DNA from: Ophiosphaerella korrae
Taxonomy: Eukaryota; Ascomycota; Dothideomycetes; Pleosporales; Phaeosphaeriaceae
Assembly: GCA_028456385.1 (NCBI GenBank)
Contig: JALNQF010000302.1
Coordinates: 1-50,764, forward strand
Reading direction: 5' to 3'
Length of the DNA stretch: 50,764 bases
This document shows positions 12,601 through 25,500 of the stretch, one piece after another (within the stretch, counting starts at the first letter, position 1; the number at the start of each line of letters is the position of its first letter). The position numbers and the translations under genes were made by a program. A model generated the notes under the pieces. It ran no database searches. It was not told the DNA's origin and saw only the letters and a list, made by a program, of their open reading frames with translations.

Positions 12601-15600
12601 TAGATATCTAGAACGCCTACTACTAGATTAGAATTAAGAAAGGCGATAAGTAGAAAATAGCGTTTAGAACATAGTATAGACTATACAAATACCTAGTTAT
12701 GCTATTTAGCTTAACAAACGCACTAGCAGCATTCTAAGAAAGAATTAATATAGTACTAAGAGAATACTTAGACGTATTTATATTTGTATACCTAGACAAC
12801 ATCCTTATATTCTTAGAAATAGAGGAAGAACACGTATAATATATATACAAGGTACTAGAAAAACTAGTAGATAATAAACTATTCCTTAAAATAAGAAAAT
12901 ACAAATTCTATACAAAAGAAATAGATTTCCTTAGATTTATTATTAAGCTAGGAAAAATCAAGATTAACCTAGAAAAGATTAGATTAATTAACAAATAGCT
13001 AACACTAAAGAACCTAAAAGAAGTATAATAATTTTATAGGTTAGCTAACTTCTATAGAAAGTTAATAGTAAGATAGTCTAAAGATATAGAACTAATAACA
13101 AGACTTATAAAGAAGGACACGCTATTTAAATAGATAAAGGAATGTAATAAAGTATTTAATATAATTAAGAGAAAATTTATAGAAAACCTAGTTATTAGAA
13201 TGTATAACCTAGACCTACTAGCGATAGTAAAAATAGACGTATCTAACTTAGTCTATAGAATAGCACTAATATAGGAAGACCTAAAGACTAAAAAGGAATA
13301 CTTAGTTAAATACTTCTTTAAGAAGATAAAAATAGTAGAACTTAATTACCTAATCTATAACAAAGAAATACTAGCAATTTACAAAGTATTTAAGTAATAG
13401 AGAGTATACTTACAAGGAGCAAAATACAAGACAAAGGTCTATATAGATTATAAGAACCTTATAGGATTTATACTAAATAAAGACTTATTATAGTTCTATA
13501 CAAGATAGTAGGAATTCCTATTAATATTTAATATAGAAATTATACACATAAAAGGAAAAGATAACTAATTTATAAATACTCTTAGTAGAAGACTAGACTT
13601 ATAAAAAGAAGTAAACGCTACTAGTATAGTTCTAGTATAGAATAAAGAAGGATACTTAGTCCTAAATACACCTAAAATAGCTGCAATACTTAAGAGAAAG
13701 AGTAGCGAGCTAAACTAATAGATTTAGAAAGCAACTAAAGAAGCACCTAAAGAAATAGAAAAATTAGAGATCTAAGAAGGACTCGTATAAGCCTACGAAA
13801 GGATATATATTCTAAAGAAAATTTAGAGAGAATTTATACGACAATTCTATAAATTAGTAGTATATAGATACTAAAGAATTAACAAAACCTTAGATAGACT
13901 ACTATAAGATTACTATATCCTAAAAGTAAGATAGTTAGTAATAGAGGTACTACGAGATTATATAGAATATTAAAGAAATAAGTATAATAGATACGTACTA
14001 TATAGAATACTACAACTAATAGAAGTACTAGAATAACTATAGGAAGTTATTACGATAGACTTTATTACAAAGTTACCTAAGTCTAAAGTCCTAATATTAG
14101 GAGTTAAGTATAATAGAATCTTAATAATAGTAGATAAACTTATAAAGTACTTATACTTTAGACTATATAAAGAGAAAAGTAGGACAAAAGTCGCTATATA
14201 TTAGGTTCTAGGAACTATAATTAGTTAATATAAACTACTAGATAAGATTATTATAGATAGAGATATAAGATTTATATTAAAACTATAGAAAATAATAATA
14301 GCGTAATTAGGAATATAATACGCAATATCTACTACATATTACCTATAGATAGATAGGTAGTTAGAACGAATAAATTAAATAGTAGAACAATATTTAAGAT
14401 ACTACCTTAACTACAACTAGAACAATTAGGTATAGCTACTACCTATAGTATAGTTAGTATATAACAGCGCAAAGAATATAGTAATAAGAGTATTACTTTT
14501 CTTTACAAACTATAGATTTAAACCTAATATATACTAAATACTAAGAAACTAGACATCTTAGTCTCTAAGAGGAGAAAACTTCGCTAATAGACTTAAGAAT
14601 ATACAAGATTAACTAAGATAGGACGTAGAATTCCTACATAATCGCGTAGCTAAGTATTATAACAAGAAGTATAAAGAGGGACCCTAATTTAGAAAGAGAG
14701 AAAAAGTATATTTAGTACGAAAAAACATAAAGAGTAAGTAACTAAGACTAAAATTAGATTACGTTAAGATAAGACTATACAAAATTAAGAAAGAAGTTAT
14801 ACTAGTTATATTTAAACTAAAGCTACCTAACAAGATAAGGATATACCTAACCTTCTACGTAGCACTACTAGAAATAGTACTACAAAATATAGAACTACTA
14901 GTATACGAAGTAGACACGTATAGAGAATAAGAAGAATAGGAAGTTAAGAAAATCCTAGTATATTAGTTCCGTAATAGTAGAAACTATTACCTAGTAAAAT
15001 AGATAGGTACTAACAAAAAAGGAAAACTATAAGAGAATATATAGGAACTAGAAGACAACCTTAACTACTTTAAGAAACTAGAGGAGTTCTAAAGTTAAAA
15101 ACCCTTAGAACGCCTTATAGCAAATTAAGAAAACCAACAATACTACTAATAGATAGAGAGGAGATAGGAGCGCCTAATGCGATAGGAACTAGAGTAGCCT
15201 CTACTACGTTATCTAAATCTAATTTAGCCTCTAAGGTACAAAACTATTTAGACGACTTAGCGTTATTATACGCCTTTAATTAACGAAGACGCTTAATATA
15301 AGAATAAAGCTCTACTAGCTTATAAAGAGTTAGCTTACACTTAGCTTTAGCTATAGTAAGCTATAATAACAATTACTCTTAAGCCCTATTAATAGCTCGC
15401 CCTATATAACTTAGTAGAAGGAGACTATATAGAAATTAAACACTTACACTCTACGAGAGAAACCTTAGATAAAATATACTTGTATTAAATATTAGTAAGA
15501 ATATACTCGTTGTAGTGCTTACTATTATTTAAAGATATAAGGTAAGTAAGGCCTAACTCTATACACTAATAATAAGGGAATATCTTAACCTTGTTACGAA

Positions 15601-15745
15601 TAATACGAGCTACAAGAAGAAGTTTATTACGCTAAGACTAAGATAGTATAGGGAGTAATAAAGAACTAGAAATTAATAAAGAAATAGGACTAATAACCTT
15701 AACTCTAGTATAGAGAAATAAGGGACTGCGTAGAAGAGGGGATAG
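9611..15745 (+). pseudogene. Former gag-pol frame of element B
   Basis: This region is collinear with the gag-pol region of element A: gag with a zinc-knuckle remnant near 10640-10680, reverse transcriptase with a YLDN-type box near 12790, integrase near 14090-14550, chromodomain near 14960-15080, and the same ~200-codon tail before the polypurine tract. It is interrupted throughout by TAA and TAG. The YLDD motif has its second Asp changed to Asn, as in A and C, consistent with G-to-A change on the coding strand. No open stretch of meaningful length remains. Confidence 0.8.
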
Positions 15746-16205
15746 TGTTACAGTAGTAACAAGAGAAATCGAGATAGAACTAATTAGTCTAAGCTTAGCT
15801 ACTAACGAAGTATAAGATAAGTAGGGTAATAACTTATAAGATAATAGGTTTAGTTAGAAAGCTAACTACAACTTAGACACGTAATAAATTCGTAAATTCG
15901 CAATCTTAGTAAATACAAAGTCGCGAAGTAATTATATAATAAATTCGTAAATTCGCGATCTTAGTAAATATAAAGTAACAAAGTCGCTAAGGTAATACTA
16001 CTATATAGAGATAATAGATATACATTATTAAGATAGTATTAGCAATTTAATTATTAACTACAAGCGACAATACTAAGATAGTTACGAAATATCTTCTATT
16101 ATTTATAGTTTATTACAGATTACTACACAAGCTTTTACTATTATCTCTTAATCTACTAATACTCTAAAGGCTATTAGGAAGTCGACTCTAAGAGAGCCTA
16201 TTATA
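15746..16205 (+). repeat. 3' LTR of element B
   Basis: This 460-bp LTR begins TGTTACAGTAGTAAC, so the TG survives here, and ends GCCTATTATA with the final CA changed to TA. It has the same ~54-bp internal duplication as its partner. The GATTA duplication follows directly. Confidence 0.92.
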
Positions 16206-19200
16206 GATTATATTTCTTTAAAGTATAGTAAAGCTTATAAGGCGTATATTTATACTAATACTTGTTTATCTTATAATCTTTCTAGCGTGTCTCTAGTAGA
16301 GTATAAGTTAATAATACTTATTTATATATCTATACTTATTTATAATAGAGAGAGCTATTAACTACGCTTAAGATAAACTATCTAAATAGATTATAGAGGC
16401 TAAAAAGGAACGTAATTAGATTCTAAGTATATAAGTAGAAAATTATACCTATTTAGTTTATCTTTATAAGACAAAGGCCTTAAATAATAAGAAGTCTCTT
16501 ACGTAAGCTACTCTTATAGAGTCTAAGCTTAATTTTAAAGCTATAGTAGAGGCTACTCTTACTCTTATTATATTAGACGTTCTTATTACCCCTCTATCTA
16601 GTAGTAGTAACGTTAATCTCCTTAGTTTATTACTAAGTAGTCTAGAGGGTTTTAATTTTAGAACTCCTTTAGTTTCTTAAAGTAGTTAAGGTTGTCTTCT
16701 AGTTCCTATATTTCTTCCTATAGTTGCCCTTTCTTGTTAGTACCTATCTATTTTACTAAGTAGTAGTTTCTACTATTATAGAACTAATATACTAAGATTT
16801 CTTTAACTTCCTATTCCTCTTATTCTCTATATATATCTACTTTGTACACTAGTAGCTTTACGCTTTATAGTACTTTCTCTAGTAGTACTATATAGAATAT
16901 TAGGTGTATCTTTATTTTACTTAGTAGTTTTAGCTTAAATATAACTAGTGTTACCTTCTTCTTAACGTTATATAGTCTTATTTTAATATAATCTAATTTT
17001 AAACTAGGTCTTTTACTTTTTATATTCTTCCTAACTAACTATACTTTTTCTCTCTCTCTAAATTAGGGTCTCTCCTAGTACTTTTTATTGTAGTATTTTA
17101 CTATATAATTATATAGGAATTCTACGTCCTATTTTAGTTACTTATATATATTTCTAAGACTATTAGTAAAGTTTTCTCTTTTTAGAGACTAGGATACTTT
17201 AAATCTTAGTATCTAATATATATTAGGGTCGAATCTATAGTTTATAAAGAAAAGTAATATTCTTATTACTATATTCTTTACGATATTATATACTAACTAT
17301 ACTATAGGTAGTAGTAATACTTAATTATTCTAGTTGTAGTTAAAGTAGTATCTTAAATATTATTCTACTATCTAGTTTATACGTTCTAATTATCTATCTA
17401 TCTATAGGTAGTATACTATTAATATTATATACTATATTCCTATTTATACTATTATTATTTTCTATAGTTTTAATATAAATCTTATATCTCTATTTATAAT
17501 AATTTTGTCTAAGATACTATACTAGCTAATTATAGTCCCTAGAATCTAGTATATAGTAACCTCTATCCTACTCTTTTCTTTATATAGTCTAAAGTATAAG
17601 TACTTTATAAGTTTATCTACTATTATTAGGTTTCTATTGTATTTAATTTGTAATATTAGATCTTTTAACTTAGGTAACTTTATAATAAAGTCTATTATAA
17701 TAACTCCTTATAGTTATTTTAGTACTTTAACTAGTTATAGTATTCTATATAGTATATATCTATTGTACTTATTTCTATAATATTCTATATAGTCTTGTAA
17801 TACTTCTATTACTAATTATCTTACTTTTAGGATATAGTAATCTTATAGTAGCTTATCTAGTATTTTATTAATACTTTAGTATCTATATACTAGTAGTTTA
17901 TAAAATTATTGTATAAACTCTCTCTATATTTTTCTTAGAATATATATTCTTCTATAGGCTATTACAATTCCTTTTTAAATCTTAAGTTTCTCTATTTCTT
18001 TAAAAGCTTTTTCTATTTCTTTCTAAATCTATTTATCTAGCTTACTATTTTTTCTCTTAAGTAATGTACCTATTTTAGGTATATTTAGGACTAAGTATCC
18101 TTCTTTATTCTTAACTAGAACTATACTAGTAGTATTTACTTCTTCTTGTAAGTCTAGTCTTCTACTTAGAGCGTCTACAAATTAGTTATCTTTACTCTTA
18201 GTATATATAATTTCTATATTAAATATTAATAGGTATTCCTACTATCTTATATAGTATTATAATAAGTCCTTGTTTATTATAAATCTTATAAGATTCTTAT
18301 AATCTATATAGACTTTTATTTAGTATTTTACTCTTTATAAGTATACTCTCTATTACTTAAATACTTTATAGATTACTAGTATCTCTTTATTATAGATTAA
18401 GTAGTTAAGCTCTACTAGCTTTATTTTTTTAGAAAAGTATTTAACTATTCTTATTTTATATCTAGGTTCTCTTGTATTAATACTATTCTATAGACTAAGT
18501 TAGATACATCTATTTTTACTATTACTAGTAGGTCTAGGTTATATATTCTAATAACTAGATTCTCTACAAATCTCTATTTAATATAGTTAAATACTTTATT
18601 ATATTCCTTAGTCTATTTAAATAGCGTATCTTTCTTTATAAAGTTTATTAATAGTTCTATTAGTTTAGACTAATCTATTATTAATTTTCTATAAAAGTTT
18701 ACTAGACTATAAAATTACTATACCTTTTATAGGTTCTTTAGTATAGGCTATTCTTAGATTGCTTTAATTTTATTTAAATTAATCCTAATTTTTCTTAGTT
18801 CTATAATAAACCCTAGGAAGTCTATTTCTTTAGTATAGAATACGTATTTTCTTATTTTAAGAAATAGTTTACTCCCTACTAGTTTTTCTAGTACTTTGTA
18901 CATATACTATATATATTCTTCCTCTAATTCTAAGAATATAAGAATGTTATCTAGGTATATAAATATAAATACGTCTAAGTACTCTCTTAGGACTATCTTA
19001 ATTCTTTCTTAGAACGCTACTAGTGCGTTTATTAGTCTAAATAGTATAACTAAGTATTTAAATAGTCTATATTGCGTTCTAAACAATATTTTCTATTTAT
19101 TAACTTTTTTAATTCTAATCTAATAGTATACGTTTTAGATATCTAGTTTTGTAAAGATTTAAGCTTTCTATAGTCTATCTTATATTTTATTAATCTATAG

Positions 19201-22153
19201 TAGGGGGTATTAGTTCTTATTTGTAATTACGTTTGTTTTTCTAAAATCTACGTAGGGTTATTTATTATTTATCTCTTTCTTGTCTATAAATATAAGTCTA
19301 TATACTATTAAGGATTTAGATTCTTGTATCTATTCTTTTTTAAGTACGTTTTATATAAATACTTGTTTAATCTTAGATTCTTCTTTTATTTTCCTATAGA
19401 CTAGGCTTTATCCTATGTCTTTCCTTTCTTCTAGTTCTATTACTAGATCCTATTGTTAGTGTTCTAGAAGGTAGTTATTAGGTTTAGTAAGTTATTGTTC
19501 CTATTTTTTATATTCTTTTAGAAATTCTCCTTTATATATGTTTATATTAGCTTTTAACATTTCTTTTTTAGGATAGCTAATTTTCTCTATTCTTTAATTA
19601 ATTCTTAGGTTAGTTATTTATAACTATAGTATACCTAAAATTATATCTTGTTCTTTATTAATTGTTATTATATCTATAACTATATTATTAATTTTTAGTC
19701 TTTCTAGTTTTAGTGTAGAGGGTACTATTTTAAACTTAATAAGTTCCTAAAATAGTTTTCCTTTAATTATACTTAGTTGTTAAGAGTATTCCTTTGTTAT
19801 ATACTTTATTCCTTGATTTTTAACAAATCTTTTTAATATAAAGTTTCTTGTAGCTCTACTATTAATTATACTTCGTACTTTCTATTCTTAGTATATATCT
19901 GTTTTTATAATATATAGGCCTGCGATACCTTCTAGCTTTTCTTACTTAGGTCTTTCTTTAAATTATCTATTCTTCTAAGGCTATTACCCTATTTTACGTT
20001 TATAGTTTTTGTGTTTTAGATATTTATTATATATGTATTTATACTATAGTTTCCTTTAAATATATTCCTTTAATAGTTTTAGGCCTAGTCTAATAGCTAT
20101 ATATTTGTCGTTAGGTATTCTAATTATTTCCTAACCTTAGATATCTTTCTTTGTAATTGCATTTGCGTAGTCGTATCTCTTTTTTCTTATTAGCTATACG
20201 TAATTACGTGCTTTTAGTTCTCTATATATAATACAATTTATATTTAGGTATAATATCTATAATATCTCTATATATACTAGATGTTCTAGTTTTATCCTTT
20301 TGTTGTCCTCTTCCTAGTACTTGTCTTTTCTAGGTCCTACTATTACTAGGATATAGTATACTATTAGTATACGTAGTATATAGGCTTTATTAATCTATTA
20401 CGTCTTTCTTATAAGGAATTACTATTCTCTCTATATAAGTGTTCTTCTTACTATAACTATATATTACTCTATCTATTGTTAGAATGTTATAAACTTAGTT
20501 ACTTTAGGATTACGTTCTTTCTAGTCTTTATACGCTTCCTCTATACTTATAACTAGTAAGTATTTCTAAATAAACTTCTAATATTTATTTAATTCCTTTA
20601 TATCTATTATTATATAGCTATTATAGCTATATATATATAACTAGGTATATTTTATACTTTTTATATTAACTTGTTTCTTGTCTTCTTATAGTTCTTTAGA
20701 GGTAACTATAGTAGTCTCTTTATCTAGTACTAGTCCTTTAGCCTAGATTAATAGTATCTAGAGATCTTCTCCTTCTAAGTCTTCTATTAGTAGGTCTATT
20801 ATATAAGTTATTTCTTCTAGCTATACTTTTATTCTTTCTTTTATTACTACTACTCTATACTTCTATAAGAACTATCTTACTCTCTATTTACTAGAAAGAT
20901 ATATATAGTAGTTGTTCTTATAGTAAAAGGTCTAATAGAGTATTACGTATTATATTTCCTTACTCTTAGCTACTTTCTCTTAAGGTTTAGCCTATACTTT
21001 TAGTTCTTCCTTTCTTTTCTTAGTTATTTTTAACTAAGTTTCTTTATCTTTCTTAGGATCTTTACTTCTATAGTCCTTTATAAAGTATCCTAGCTTCTTA
21101 TATTTATAATATACTATATCTTTCTTTTGTTTTAATTAGTAGTTCTTTACGTAATAGCCTAGTTTACTATAGTTAAAGTACGTAAAGTCTTTGTTCTTTT
21201 TATTCTTCCTTTTCTTGTTAGTATTAAGGATTATAGGGTCTCCCTTATTATAGTTCTAGGTAGATCCTCTATACTTATTCTTCTTCTATTCTTAAAGGTT
21301 GTCGTTAATTTATATTAATTATTACTTTAGGGCTTCTAGTATTCTTAGTTTTTCTATATAAATTATTTTGTATTATATTTTTAAGTTTAGTCTTTAATTA
21401 AATTGTAATATTAAGAATAGTTTATTCTATTCTATATTATATAATAGTTATTTAAACTATAATATATATTTAGAAATACTCTTATTCTATATAAGTTTTT
21501 CTAGCCTTTCTTTAGCTTGTTAGGTAATATCTATATTCCTAAATACTACTCTTATTTGTCTTGTAAAGTATTTATAACTTCTAAAGATAGCTCTAGTTTT
21601 ATCTTTCTAGTTTATCTATATATATATCGTGTAATCTATCTAGTAGGGTTTAAACTATCTTATCGCGTCTCCTTCAAGATACATTCTAATATATATTACC
21701 TTCTTGTCTTCTCTATTAAAGCGTAGTACTTATATATTAATCTAAAGTTATACTAATACTATAATAAGTCTTAAATTCTCTCTTATTCTATTAAACTTCT
21801 TAAGTATAGGTATCTTTAGTAGTTTCTTTGTTGTACTTATCTCTAAGCGTTGTGTAATTAGCTCTATCTAATTTTATCTTTTAATAACTACTTTAATTTA
21901 AACTTTATTCTACTTTGCGTATCCTTAGAGTTCTTTGTTCTAGGATTCTAAGGCGTCGATTACTATCTTTATATCTTCCTTTTCTAAGATTAAGTTGTTT
22001 AGATAGTCCTTAATTTACTTCTATACTATATTATCTAATTTGTAGCTACTTATAGGTGCCTTAGCTACTTTTTTAGTTAAACTTTCTACTATTATATTAG
22101 CTAGACTGTATACTACTTACGCTTTACTTCTTACAATAACTAAATTAGTAAGG

Positions 22154-22583
22154 TGTAATAGAGTTACCTATCGTCGACTACAAGTAACTACTAGGAGTAT
22201 TAGTAGATTAGAAAGTAATAGTAAAGCTTATATAGTAATCTATAATAACTATAAATAATAGAAGATATCTTGTAATTGTCTTGTATTAGCGTTCTATAGT
22301 TAAAGGATTAAATTACTAATACTATCTTAGTAATACGTATAGTTATATCTATATACTTCTACTAATCTATTCGTGTAACCTTATAGATTACTCTAATCTA
22401 TTATACGTGTTTATAGATTACTCTAATCTATTATACGTATTTATAGATTACTCTGCGTCTTATATATTTAAATTGTAGTACGCTTCCTAATTAAGATTAT
22501 TACCCTACTTATCTTATATTTCGTTAGTATCTAAGTCGGGACTAATTAGTTCTATATCGATTTCTCTTGTTACGCCTATAACA
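22154..22583 (-). repeat. 5' LTR of element C
   Basis: This 430-bp LTR reads on the minus strand from TGTTATAGGCGTAACAAGAG to ...CTATTACA, so both canonical TG and CA ends survive. It holds three copies of a TTATAGATTACTCT-containing 30-bp unit against two in the 3' LTR. Just inside lies AATTAGTAAGG, the complement of the conserved leader that follows the 5' LTRs of A, B and D. Confidence 0.9.
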
Positions 22584-25500
22584 AAATAAAAGAAAGATAT
22601 AGTATATTATAAATATAAGAAATTAGAACACTTTATAAAAGACTATAGAAGTAAAAACCTTAAGAAAGATAAAGAAACTTAATTAAAAATAACTAAGAAC
22701 AAGAAAGAAGTACTAAGAGTATAGGCTAAACCTTAAGAGGAGGTAGCTAGGAGTAGCGAAATATAATATATAATACTTAATTAGACCTTTTATTATAACG
22801 ATAACTACTATATATATCTTTTTAGTAAGTAAAGAGTAAGATAGTTTCTATAAAAGAATAGAGTAGTAGTAATAAAAGAAAGTAGAACCTAAGTATAGCT
22901 TAAGAAAATAAGACATATAATAGACTTACTAATAGAAGACTTAGAAAGGGGAAAGCCCTATAACTTATTAATCTAGGCTAAAGTAAAGGTACTAGATAAA
23001 GAGACTACTATAGTCTCCTCTAAAGAACTATAAGGAGATAAGAGATAAGGTAATATAAGAGGTATAGAGTACGCCTAGTTAAATATATATAGTTATAATA
23101 GCTATACAACAATAGATATAGTAGAATAAAATAAAGAATAGAAGTTTATTTAGAAATACTTACTAGTTATAAGTATAGAAGAAGTATATAAAGACTAGAA
23201 AGAATATAATCCTAAGGTAATAAAGTTTATAATATTCTAATAATAGATAGAGTAATATATAGTTATAGTAGGAAGAATACCTATATAAAGAGAGTAGTAG
23301 TATTTTATAAAAAAAAACGTAATAGATTAATAAAGCCTATATACTATATATACTAGTAGTATACTATATCCTAGTAATAATAAGACTTAGTATAGATATA
23401 TACTAGATAGGGGACAATAAAAGAATAGATCTAGAATATCTAGTATACCTAGAGATATTATAGTTATTATACCTAAATATAAACTACTACTTATATAGAG
23501 AAGTAAAGTTACAAAACTACGTATAGCTAATACAAAGAAAAAGGTATAATTATATAAAAGTAATTTTAGAAAAAGATATCTAAGGTTAGAAAATAATTAA
23601 GATACCTAATAAAGAATGTATATTAATTAGGCTAAATCTTAAACTATCTAAAGAATACGTTTAAAGAAGGCTATAGTATAAGTATATATATAACAAATAC
23701 CTAAAGTATAAAAACTATTAACGTAAAACAAGGTATTAGCCTTAGAAAGATAGATAATTTAAAGAACAACCTAAGTACAAAAGATTAAAAAGGATAGAAG
23801 GCCTATATATTATAAAACAAGGTACCTTCTAAGAAAAGAAAGTATAAGTTATAATTAATAGTAGAGCTATAAGAAACTTTATATCTAAGATATTTATAAA
23901 AGAATAAGGAATACGTTATATAATAAAGAAATACCCTTAATAACTAAGTATAATTAAAGGAAAACTATTCTAAAAACTTATTAGGTTTAAAATAGTACTA
24001 TCTATATTAAGACTAGAAGGGCTAGAGATTAAAAATATAGTTATAGATATAACAACAATTAATAATAAACAAGACGTAATACTAGGTATACTATAGTTAT
24101 AGATAACTAAACTAAGAATTAATTAGAGAATAGAGAAAATTAGTTACTCTAAAAAAGATATATTAAAAGCTAATATAAGTGTATATAAAGGAGAGTTCCT
24201 AGAGGAATATAAAAAATAGGAAGAATAGCTTATAGAACCTAAAGACTACTTTCTAGAATATTAGCTATAAGACTTAGTAATAGAACTAGAAGAAGGAAAA
24301 AACGTAAGATAGAGCCTAGTCTATAAGAAAATAGAAGAAGAATCTAAAATTAAACAAGTATTTATTTAAAACGTAATTAAGAAAGGATAGATATAAGAAT
24401 CTAAGTCCTTAGTAGTATATAGACTTATATTTATAGATAAAAAAGAGATAGATAATAAATAACCCTACGTAGATTTTAAGAAGATAAACGCAATTATAAA
24501 AAAAACTAATACCCCTTACTATATATAGATAAAATACAAGATAGACTATAGAAAGCTTAAATCTTTACTAAACTAGATATCTAAAATACCTACTACTAGA
24601 TTAGAATTAAGAAAAGAGATAATTAGAAAACTATATTTAGAATATAGTATAGACTAATTAAATACTTAGTTATACTATTTAGATTAATAAACGTACTAGA
24701 AGTATTCTAAGAAAGAATTAATATAGTCTTAAGAGAGTACTTAGACGTATTTATATTTATATACCTAGATAATATCCTTATATTCTTAAAAATAGAAGAA
24801 GAATACGTATAATATATATTTAAAGTATTAGAAAAACTAGTAGAAAATAAACTATCCTTTAAAATAAGTAAGTACGAGTTTTATATATAAAAAATAGATT
24901 TCCTTAAGTTTATTATTAACCTAAGAAAGATTAGGATTAACTTAAACAAGATTAAAGTAATTTAAGAATAGCTAATACCTAAGAACTTACAAGAGGTATA
25001 GTAATTTTATAGACTAGTAAACTTTTATAGAAAACTAATAGTAAGATAGTCTAAATAAATAGAACTACGAACAAATCTTATAAAGAAAGATATACTATTT
25101 AAATACACTTAGGAGTATAACAAAGTATTAAATTAATTTAAATAGAGATTTATAGAGAATCTAATTATTAGAATATATAACCTAGAGTTACTAGTAAACG
25201 TAAAAATAGACGTATCTAACTTAGTCTATAGAATAGTACTAATACAAGAGGATTAAGATATAAAACAAGAATACCTAGTTAAATACTTCTCTAAGAAAAT
25301 AAAACTAGTAGAACTTAACTATCTAATTTATAATAAAGAAATACTAGTTATTTATAGAGTATTTAAGTAATAGAGAGTATACTTATAAAGAGTAAAATAT
25401 TAAATAAAAGTCTATGTAGACTATAGGACTCTAAAAGGATTTATACTAAATAAAGACTTATTATAACACTATACAAGATAGAAGGAGTTCTAATTAATAT

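Larger units (their letters stand above)
9151..16205 (+). mobile_element. Element B, full-length Ty3/Gypsy chromodomain retrotransposon (RIP-decayed)
   Basis: This is a complete 7055-bp element with 460-bp LTRs, a polypurine tract (AGAAGAGGGGATAG) ending at 15745, and a perfect 5-bp duplication GATTA at 9146-9150 and 16206-16210. It lies 32 bp to the right of element A, in the same orientation, and within the same tail region of element C. Internally it is collinear with A, but its LTR has a different first half, so it belongs to a sister subfamily. Confidence 0.95.
1548..22583 (-). mobile_element. Element C, antisense Ty3/Gypsy chromovirus-type element, split by A and B
   Basis: Element C is an LTR retrotransposon on the minus strand, inserted into element D. 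Its flanks are a perfect 5-bp duplication, AAATA, at 1543-1547 and 22584-22588. Removing elements A and B and their extra duplications leaves about 6.95 kb, the same size as A and B. Read on the minus strand, the order is 5' LTR (22154-22583), gag, protease/reverse transcriptase (YLDN box near 18920-18970), integrase, chromodomain, C-terminal tail and 3' LTR (1548-1947). Elements A and B sit in the C-terminal tail. The coding frame is broken by many TAA/TAG stops, typical of RIP, so the copy is dead. Confidence 0.9.

Noticed and set aside
21517..21726. 69-codon open stretch on the plus strand inside element C
   Set aside because: It is antisense to the gag region of C, and its low-complexity composition shows no domain.
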